Below, in pieces: positions 58,409-64,000 of a DNA stretch of 64,000 nt; position 1 is the first letter of the stretch, and each line of letters opens with the position of its first letter. Origin of the DNA: JALZAI01 sp038212215 (GTDB taxonomy: Bacteria; Actinomycetota; Actinomycetes; Mycobacteriales; Jatrophihabitantaceae); the NCBI GenBank assembly GCA_038212215.1, contig JBBQUT010000024.1:1-64000 (forward strand). Reading direction: 5' to 3'. The notes beneath the pieces were generated by a model. That model saw nothing but the letters and a program-made list of their open reading frames with translations, was not told the DNA's origin and searched no databases. A program made the translations under genes and the position numbers.

Positions 58409-59905
58409 ATGACCTTGCGCGACAACAACCGCGGCAACGGTCCGCAGCCGGGCAGCTCCGATTTCGGCAACTGGCAGCGCTCGGCGAACATCGGCCTGTT
58501 CGGGATGAACCCGGTCGTGAGCTTCGCCGGCCTGGTCCTAGTCCTCGGCGCCGGCGGCATGATGATGTTCCTCGGGCCGCTGCCGGCGGTGATCTACCTG
58601 GTGATCGCCGCCGTGGTCTACGCGCCGCTGGCGGTCAAGATCGAGGGCAAGTCGGTGTTCGCGCGGCTGGTACGCCGCGGCAGCTTCCGGCGCGCCCGCC
58701 GGCGGCGGGAGACCACCTACCTCGGCGGCCCGCTGTCGCCGCAGCCGAAGGGCCGGTTCCGGCTGCCCGGCCTGCTGGCCGCCACCCGCCTCTACGCCGC
58801 GACCGACGCCTACGGCGAACCGTTCGGGTTCCTGCGGATCCCGGTCACCAACTCCTATCCGGTGATCGTCCGCGCGAACGCCGACGGCGACGCCCTCGTC
58901 GACGCCGCCACGATCGACACGATGATCGGCACCTGGTCCGGGTTCCTGCAGACCGTGCCGCAATGGCCCGATGTCAAAGCGCTGTCGGTCACCATCGAGT
59001 CGGTGCCTGACCCCGGCCACAAGATCGGCACCGAGATCGACCGCATGCGTACCGAGCACCCGGTGTCCCCGTTCACCGAGCAGGTGTTCGGCGAATTACG
59101 CGACGCGGCCGGAGTCGGCTCGGCGGCACAGCACACCTGGCTGTCGATCGTCATCGACGCCGACCGCGGAAAGGACAAGCGCAGCGTGGAGGACATGGCC
59201 ACCGAGATCGGCACCCAGCTGCCCGACATCATTGGTGCGCTGGCCGGTACCGGTGCTGGGGCCGCGGTGGCGATGCGACCCGGCGAAGTCGCCGCGACGG
59301 CGTGGGCGGCGTTCCACCCCGAGGAAGCCGCCGATCTCGACGACACACACGGACACGCCGAGCTGGACTGGGAATCGGTGGGCCCGTCGGCCGCCCAGGA
59401 GCTCTGGGACCGCTACCGGCACGACTCCGGGATCTCGGTGTCCTGGGTGATGGAAGGCGCCCCCCGCGGATCAGTGAAGGAGACCGTGCTCAAACGCCTC
59501 CTCGAACCGCACCCGCACCTGCCCCGCAAGCGGGTGACGATCTACTACCGGCCGCTCGATCCTGCCGGAGCCGCGCAGTGGGCCGACCGGCAACGCAACA
59601 TCGTGGCCACCAACCACGGCCAGAAAGCCGCGGTGCGCGAGTCCTCCACGCTGCAGGCCGAGGCCAACGCCCGCGACGAGGCTCGCGGCGCCTCCGTCGA
59701 GCGGTTCGCCGTGATCACCACGATCACGGTCACCGACGCCGACCAGCTGCGCCGCGCGATCAAGGCCGTGCGCAACCTGCATGCTGGCGCCCGGCTGGAG
59801 ATGCGCCGCGCGTACGGCCAGCAGTCCGCCGCGTTCTCTGCCGGACTCGGTCTGGGTGTGCTGCTGCCCGACCACATCACGCTGCCAAAGGTGCTAACCG
59901 AGTAG
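58409..59905 (+). CDS. SCO6880-family type IV secretion protein
   Basis: The 498-aa protein has two N-terminal helices (VVSFAGLVLVLGAGGMMMFL, LPAVIYLVIAAVVYAPLAVK) as in PrgI-like proteins. A large cytosolic domain follows: SFRRARRRRETTYLGGPLSP, FGFLRIPVTNSYPVIVRANA, LLEPHPHLPRKRVTIYYRPL, GASVERFAVITTITVTDADQ and AAFSAGLGLGVLLPDHITLP. In actinobacterial conjugative loci this gene is followed by the VirB4 ATPase. Here it is the last gene of the locus and no ATPase follows. Confidence 0.82.
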   Translation: MTLRDNNRGNGPQPGSSDFGNWQRSANIGLFGMNPVVSFAGLVLVLGAGGMMMFLGPLPAVIYLVIAAVVYAPLAVKIEGKSVFARLVRRGSFRRARRRRETTYLGGPLSPQPKGRFRLPGLLAATRLYAATDAYGEPFGFLRIPVTNSYPVIVRANADGDALVDAATIDTMIGTWSGFLQTVPQWPDVKALSVTIESVPDPGHKIGTEIDRMRTEHPVSPFTEQVFGELRDAAGVGSAAQHTWLSIVIDADRGKDKRSVEDMATEIGTQLPDIIGALAGTGAGAAVAMRPGEVAATAWAAFHPEEAADLDDTHGHAELDWESVGPSAAQELWDRYRHDSGISVSWVMEGAPRGSVKETVLKRLLEPHPHLPRKRVTIYYRPLDPAGAAQWADRQRNIVATNHGQKAAVRESSTLQAEANARDEARGASVERFAVITTITVTDADQLRRAIKAVRNLHAGARLEMRRAYGQQSAAFSAGLGLGVLLPDHITLPKVLTE

Positions 59906-60231
59906 GTATCAAGGTGCTGCTCGATCGGATGTCACCGCGCCGCAGCAGGCAAAGATCCGTCTGGTGTGCCGTCGTAGCTGCGTTGACGTGCACTAATGAG
60001 TCGTATTGGGTGCCGGGCGCGTAGGCACGCCCGCGGACTGCCGTCGCCGCCTGCGTTCAGCCCGCACGAGTCGCATGACTTATCGTCGCTTGCGCACCGA
60101 CTCAACGAGGTTTTGCACCTGGCTGGACTAGTTGCGGGATCTCGGTTCGCTTGCTGACGACCCCGAGTAGATCACGCGAACAGTCGCGGGATGAGCGAGC
60201 TGGCGGCCACGCCGTGGGCTTACCGACATGC
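59906..60231. other. 326-nt gap after the machine locus; no gene seen
   Basis: This gap lies between the SCO6880 stop and the 3' end of the opposing 616-aa gene. No coding frame, tRNA half or strong hairpin terminator is visible. It is where a VirB4 gene would be expected, so it may mark a deletion or rearrangement endpoint. Confidence 0.4.
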
Positions 60232-62082
60232 TTAAGCCGAGTAGTCGTCGTGGACGGCGACTTTCGCGAGTTCGATGTGTCCGTCGGGCGTCCGCCAGAA
60301 GTGCAGCCGGCGGGCGGACGGGGTGTTGACTTGCAATGAGACGCGCCAGCCAGTGGCGCCGTCATCGCGTACCCGCTGTCGTGCGTTGCCCGCTCCGGAT
60401 TCACGCAGCCGGTGTAGCTCCCTGCCGGCGTTCTTTTCGGCCAATCCGGTGAGTATCTCCACAACGACTTCGACGATCTTCGGCCGTTTGATTCCCTCGA
60501 GTTGATCGACACTCCGGAGGAAGTCTTGGCCGAGCGTGTACGCACGAAGGGGCCGCTCGGATTTCTCCGCGGCCGGGATTCGCCGCGCCCAGGCTGCGGC
60601 TACTTCGAAGGTGAATTGATCGACGGGGTCAAGGAACCACGGCCCTTCATCGGCGAGTTCCATCCCGGTCTGCGTTCGGCTGCCCCGCAGGTTCTTCCTG
60701 CTCGTGGCCAGCTGGCGTTCCAGCCGCTCGACCTGGTCACGGAGCCTATTGCGGTGTGTGAGGAGTTCGCGGTTCTCCTGGATGAGGTCGCGCAGCTTCG
60801 CGTCAAGCTCCTGGAGCCGCTCCCTCGCCTCGATCAGTTCAACCGGCGGTTGAGGGGTGGCGGGGCTCGGTGACGGCGGAGCGGGCTTGGGGGCAGGTGC
60901 CACCACGTTCGGGGTGTGCACTACGGGCGCAACGGCTGTCGGGCTTGTGGCGGCAGGGGTCGGCGCAGCAGGTCGGCGCTTGCGGTCGAAGATCGACGGA
61001 TTCGGGACCGTCTTAGCCGGGGCGGGTGCGGGCGCGCTCGGCTGCGCAGCCGTGGGAGCGGTCGCAGACGCGGTTGACTCGCCCCGTTCGGCGGTCGGCT
61101 CCCGGTCGTCCCGGTGCTCTGCCTCTGCGTCGACGTCGGTGTCGACTTTTGGGAGTCCTTCTACCAGCCACGGCGGTCCGCCCTCGATCAGGCTGAAGGC
61201 CGCGACGGTCACTTCGTCGTCATCGACGTCCCAGAGCCGAAGCTTCCACGGCTCGCGGGATTCGATTCGCGCTCTCAACACCTCGGACGGAGACATCAGT
61301 GTGTCGAGCGTGTCGAGGTCGTTCAGGGTGACGTCGATGAGGGTGACCTCGACCGGCAGGTCGGGGTGTAGCGAGAGCGTGGCGACGTTTTCGCTGACGG
61401 CGTCGACGCGTGCCAGCACAATCTCGCCGGCCCGGTAGGGCAGTGCAGCGGCGGGACGCAGCATCGCGCGGATGTCGAGGCGATTGGCATCGTCCGCGGC
61501 GCCACGGACGGTCATTCCGTTGACGAGAAGCCGTTCGATCGGCAGATCGGGCACCGCCAGTTCGCCGACGATGCTCACCACCGACCCGCCAGTGGTTCGG
61601 ACGAGAGCGCGACCGGCGATGAGCTTGGTCACGGTCCCCTCGACCGGTCGGATGACACTGGCTCCGGCGGCGGTTTGGCCGAGCAACCCGGCCGCCGCGG
61701 CCATATGAAGAGCGTCGTCGATGAGCGCTTGCGTCGCGGCAGCGCCCTCACGGGCGTCGAACGCAAAGCGCAGGGGCGACTTCTTGACGTCGCCTACCCA
61801 TTCGACGCCAACGGGGTAGACGCGGCCAGCCCCACCATAGACTTGCGTTCCGGCGACCATCGCCGCCGAGAACGCCCACGAAACGGCACCCGTGGGGATA
61901 GTGACGACCTCCACCAAGTCGCCGACCTCGTTGAAGATCTTGGCCGCATCGATGTAGGGGGCGCCTCGGCTGGCTGGGCTGGACACGACGACGACCGGCC
62001 GCACACGGCTGGCATCGTTCAACTCAGCAGCGAGCAAGCTGGCTTGCTCGACCGTCCCCACGTGCCTCATCGCCTGCACCAT
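60232..62082 (-). CDS. 616-aa protein with OB/S1-like folds and a coiled coil, function unknown
   Basis: Not recognised. The N-terminus (VRPVVVVSSPASRGAPYIDA ... LVEVVTIPTGAVSWAFSAAM ... VYGGAGRVYPVGVEWV) is a compact alpha/beta domain. Two beta-barrel-like segments follow: GTVTKLIAGRALVRTTGGSV and GEIVLARVDAVSENVATLSL, the latter S1/OB-like and possibly RNA-binding. After an Ala/Pro linker comes a coiled coil (IEARERLQELDAKLRDLIQE, NRLRDQVERLERQLATSRKN). The C-terminal domain (ARRLHFWRTPDGHIELAKVA) is unassigned. There is no membrane helix. GGGAGG precedes ATG 62082. It is convergent with the machine locus. A defence or RNA-related role is speculation. Confidence 0.6.
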   Translation of the reverse strand: MVQAMRHVGTVEQASLLAAELNDASRVRPVVVVSSPASRGAPYIDAAKIFNEVGDLVEVVTIPTGAVSWAFSAAMVAGTQVYGGAGRVYPVGVEWVGDVKKSPLRFAFDAREGAAATQALIDDALHMAAAAGLLGQTAAGASVIRPVEGTVTKLIAGRALVRTTGGSVVSIVGELAVPDLPIERLLVNGMTVRGAADDANRLDIRAMLRPAAALPYRAGEIVLARVDAVSENVATLSLHPDLPVEVTLIDVTLNDLDTLDTLMSPSEVLRARIESREPWKLRLWDVDDDEVTVAAFSLIEGGPPWLVEGLPKVDTDVDAEAEHRDDREPTAERGESTASATAPTAAQPSAPAPAPAKTVPNPSIFDRKRRPAAPTPAATSPTAVAPVVHTPNVVAPAPKPAPPSPSPATPQPPVELIEARERLQELDAKLRDLIQENRELLTHRNRLRDQVERLERQLATSRKNLRGSRTQTGMELADEGPWFLDPVDQFTFEVAAAWARRIPAAEKSERPLRAYTLGQDFLRSVDQLEGIKRPKIVEVVVEILTGLAEKNAGRELHRLRESGAGNARQRVRDDGATGWRVSLQVNTPSARRLHFWRTPDGHIELAKVAVHDDYSA

Positions 62083-62609
62083 CTACGCCTCCCGTGCAAG
62101 CAAGCATCCCGGACACCCCTGACAGTTGGTCAACGCAGCGATCACACCAATTCAGCGAGGTCAGGCCCGGCATCCTGAATCGCCGCGGTCGCGCTCGTTC
62201 GGGCGCATCGGGTCTGTCGGCCGTCCAGCCACCGCGCCTCACCCGCCAGGAGCGATGAGCGTCCGCGTCCACCGTAGAACAGCATTGACACCGTCAGTGG
62301 GAGCACAGAATTGCCTTAACGACCCCGTCGGTCTGCATGATGTCGACTGCGAGAACTGCATGCAAAACGAGCGTTATACGTCTCGCCACAAGTCGCGGTT
62401 CCCCGACGCCCAGAATCACCGCAGACGTCCGCAATAAAATTTTGAACGCCGCCAATGAATGCTGCACACATCCGCCGATCTCGAGCACACGGTTCGGGAC
62501 AGCGGCCCGCGCAGATCGGACCGTATGGGCAAGCGATTCGGCATTCAAGGCAGCCCCTGGTCGGGCCTCGGGTGGCGTAGGAGTCGCCGTCGACCATCAC
62601 CATTAGCAT
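62083..62609. other. 527-nt gap, divergent promoter region; no gene seen
   Basis: This gap separates the divergent 616-aa and DUF2971 genes. A short frame with GCCAGGAGCG before ATG 62256 encodes 60 non-conserved residues and is not convincing. The centre (about 62280-62460) is lower in GC than its flanks. Confidence 0.35.
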
Positions 62610-63449
62610 GTGATCGTGACCTACGCGCCACCAGCGCTGCTGTACCACTACACCAGTGCCGATGGCGTGCTCGGCATCCTTGGCCGACGCGAGATGTACG
62701 CGAGCGACCTTCGATTTCTTAATGATGCGCGCGAACTGACGTTTGCTCGCGATGTGGTAGTTGCGCGACTCAGGCAGGCCGCCGATGAGCTTGAGGCGCA
62801 CCCAGACGACGACATCGGTCGCGTCGAGGCCCGAGTGAACCTCATGCGCAATTGCTCCTACGAGGCCGATCGCGTGTCTGAGTGGCTGCAGATCTTCGTC
62901 GCGTGCTTCTGCGAAAAGGGCGACCTGCTCAGTCAGTGGCGCGGCTATGGCCAGACGGCCGGATACGCACTCGGATTTGATCGTGCAGCTTTAGAGAACT
63001 CAATCGGCGAGAGTGCCACTCTGCGGAAGGTCGTCTACGGGGATGCGGCCGCTCCCCAGCTGACCGAGATGACCGAAACAATCATCGCCCACCCTCCGAT
63101 GGCTCATGCCGGTTCGCGCGGAATGCTACTGGCCGAACACGGAGTCGTTCCCATGGTCGTTCACGTGAAGGATTCTGCCTTTGAGGAAGAGCGAGAGTGG
63201 CGCCTGGCGACAACGCGATACGTCCATGACGGTGGCCCGGGCAACGACGCAGTCAGACATCGCGGTGGCAGGCTCGGGATCACGCCCTATGTTTCAGTAG
63301 GCTTTGATCGCGCGGCGTTGCGAGAGGTCCGAATTGGGCCCGGTCCCCACCCGGGACTGCGTCGGGACGGGCTTAAGTCCTTTCTGGCAAGTAATGGTTA
63401 CGAGGATGTCGACGTGACCCTGTCCGCCGTTGCAACAACGTTTCGCTAG
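62610..63449 (+). CDS. DUF2971 domain-containing protein
   Basis: The 279-aa protein has the family opening LLYHYTSADGVLGILGRREM-YASDLRFLNDARELTFA, CFCEKGDLLSQWRGYGQTAG-YALGFDRAAL in the middle, and FEEEREWRLATTR plus IGPGPHPGLRRDGLKSFLAS at the end. The YHYTS...I motif resembles ADP-ribosyltransferase-like folds, and the family is frequent in accessory and defence regions, but its activity is unknown. GTG 62610 is used and GTG 62616 is an alternative. It sits beside a broken IS110, consistent with an accessory locus. Confidence 0.8.
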   Translation: MIVTYAPPALLYHYTSADGVLGILGRREMYASDLRFLNDARELTFARDVVVARLRQAADELEAHPDDDIGRVEARVNLMRNCSYEADRVSEWLQIFVACFCEKGDLLSQWRGYGQTAGYALGFDRAALENSIGESATLRKVVYGDAAAPQLTEMTETIIAHPPMAHAGSRGMLLAEHGVVPMVVHVKDSAFEEEREWRLATTRYVHDGGPGNDAVRHRGGRLGITPYVSVGFDRAALREVRIGPGPHPGLRRDGLKSFLASNGYEDVDVTLSAVATTFR

Positions 63450-63462
63450 TTCGCCACGCGCC

Positions 63463-63999
63463 TTAGCCGTCTGATTGAGACTGGTGCAGGACGCGACGTT
63501 TGGTCGTAGCGTCCGAAGGGTGCGACGAGTTGGCTCGCAAACCGTCTGCCGACTTCAGGTCTGGCTGAGAACGAGGCGCCGACTCGTCGTGCCCTGAGCG
63601 CGGTGTGGGAAAGACATCGCATGCCGCTAAGTCGTCAAGCGGTCCGCGCCTCGGTCTTCGACAGGCCTGGTCGACCGGAGGCGAGATAGAGGTCGCGGAC
63701 CGTTCGACGTGATCACTGGAACCGCGATGCTTCATGGGCGCCTCGGTCTCTCGAAAGGCCTCATTGGCCCGGGGTCTGCGAGAGGTCACCCGTTGGGTGG
63801 TGGTGGGGAAGGCCTTGGCTTCGTCGTAGGACTGGCCGGTCTGCAGGCAGTGGTGCAGCATCCCGATGCCTCGGTTGGTGAGGTTGCGAGCGGCTGCGCT
63901 GTAGCTGTCTCCACGCTCCCGCCTGGCAGCGAAGTGGGCGTGCGCACCAGGTGAGTGAGCGAGCATCGGCAAAGCCCAGAGATAGGCGGCCTGACCGAG
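63463..63999 (-). mobile_element. Partial IS110-family transposase (cut by window edge)
   Basis: The minus-strand frame entering from the edge reads LGQAAYLWALPMLAHSPGAH-AHFAARRERGDSYSAAARNL, then MLHHCLQTGQSYDEAKAFPT. This is the C-terminal Tnp_IS116/IS110/IS902 domain and its usual end. After about 63810 the frame continues to 63463 with non-conserved sequence, so the normal stop is lost or shifted. It is distinct in sequence from the IS110 remnant at 31430. Confidence 0.7.
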
Positions 64000-64000
64000 T

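Larger units (their letters stand above)
38102..59905. mobile_element. Second integrated element carrying a Tad/type IV-like machine (right end not found)
   Basis: It starts at the 3' side of tRNA-Gly with an integrase and excisionase and continues with about 20 co-directional genes typical of actinobacterial conjugative elements. No second copy of the tRNA 3' half is visible up to 64,000. The true right end is therefore beyond the window or lost, and 59,905 is only the end of the machine locus. Confidence 0.6.

Noticed and set aside
60857..61438. Plus-strand 193-codon frame
   Set aside because: Ala/Gly/Ser-rich complement of the linker region of the 616-aa protein.
62316..62801. Minus-strand 161-codon frame upstream of DUF2971
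   Set aside because: It overlaps the DUF2971 coding region antisense and shows no coding character or ribosome-binding site.
1..64000. CRISPR arrays
   Set aside because: No regularly spaced direct repeats with unique spacers. The GGTSACC field is irregular and in both orientations.
59906..64000. Right attachment site of the second element
   Set aside because: I looked for a copy of the tRNA-Gly 3' half or the core TTCCCAAGCTGA and saw none, so no right boundary is claimed.

Overview
The window is high-GC actinobacterial DNA. The evidence is GTG/TTG starts, stop/start overlaps of the ATGA and GTGA type, a FadE5-type acyl-CoA dehydrogenase, an F420-type luciferase-like oxidoreductase, many TetR/MarR/HxlR regulators and apparently leaderless genes. 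I cannot place it below the class Actinomycetia from sequence alone.

1-18,600 is ordinary chromosome. It holds the end of an Ig-like surface protein, a vapBC toxin-antitoxin pair, tRNA-Ser(UGA), an MFS drug exporter with a TetR regulator, an amidohydrolase, a tyrosine phosphatase, fadE5 with its palindromic operators, a secreted protein and serA. Next come two VOC proteins around a MarR regulator, a small set that looks like surface-lipid or polymer synthesis (CDP-alcohol phosphatidyltransferase, membrane sulfatase-like enzyme, two methyltransferases), a frameshifted molybdopterin oxidoreductase remnant, an HxlR regulator, an LLM oxidoreductase and an SRPBCC protein.

18,606-38,118 is an integrated island of about 19.5 kb. 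It is bounded by a 37-nt direct repeat that is the 5' half of tRNA-Gly(CCC): only the half gene on the left, a whole tRNA on the right. The left end carries a DNA-binding/replication-like gene pair and a DUF4192 gene. The middle carries a lower-GC cassette (an RHS/YD-repeat polymorphic-toxin protein and an unrecognised 705-aa partner), followed by IS110 and HNH remnants. The right end is one continuous reading frame in which a DUF499 ATPase runs in frame into a tyrosine integrase whose stop codon lies in the tRNA anticodon arm.

38,102 to at least 59,905 is a second element on the other side of the same tRNA. It has a homologous but oppositely oriented integrase and an excisionase, an XRE regulator, and then a long co-directional machine locus: CpaB, MinD-like, CpaF/TadA, TadB, TadC, a small pilin-like protein, three TadE/G-like proteins and a large LysM-BTAD membrane protein. 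It continues with a sigma-like regulator, an NlpC/P60 lytic protein, a VirB2-like small membrane protein, a TrbL/VirB6-like protein and an SCO6880-like protein. The VirB4 and VirD4 ATPases and the prepilin peptidase expected with such machines are not in the window. A field of GGTSACC repeats and two near-identical promoters flank the sigma-like gene and suggest a self-contained regulon.

59,906-64,000 holds a divergent 616-aa OB-fold/coiled-coil-like protein, a DUF2971 protein and a partial IS110 transposase cut by the window edge.

The most unusual feature is the tRNA-Gly attachment site. Its anticodon arm is a perfect inverted repeat (TCAGCTT-CCC-AAGCTGA), and two homologous integrases facing each other both end at the mirror-image TGA codons inside it.
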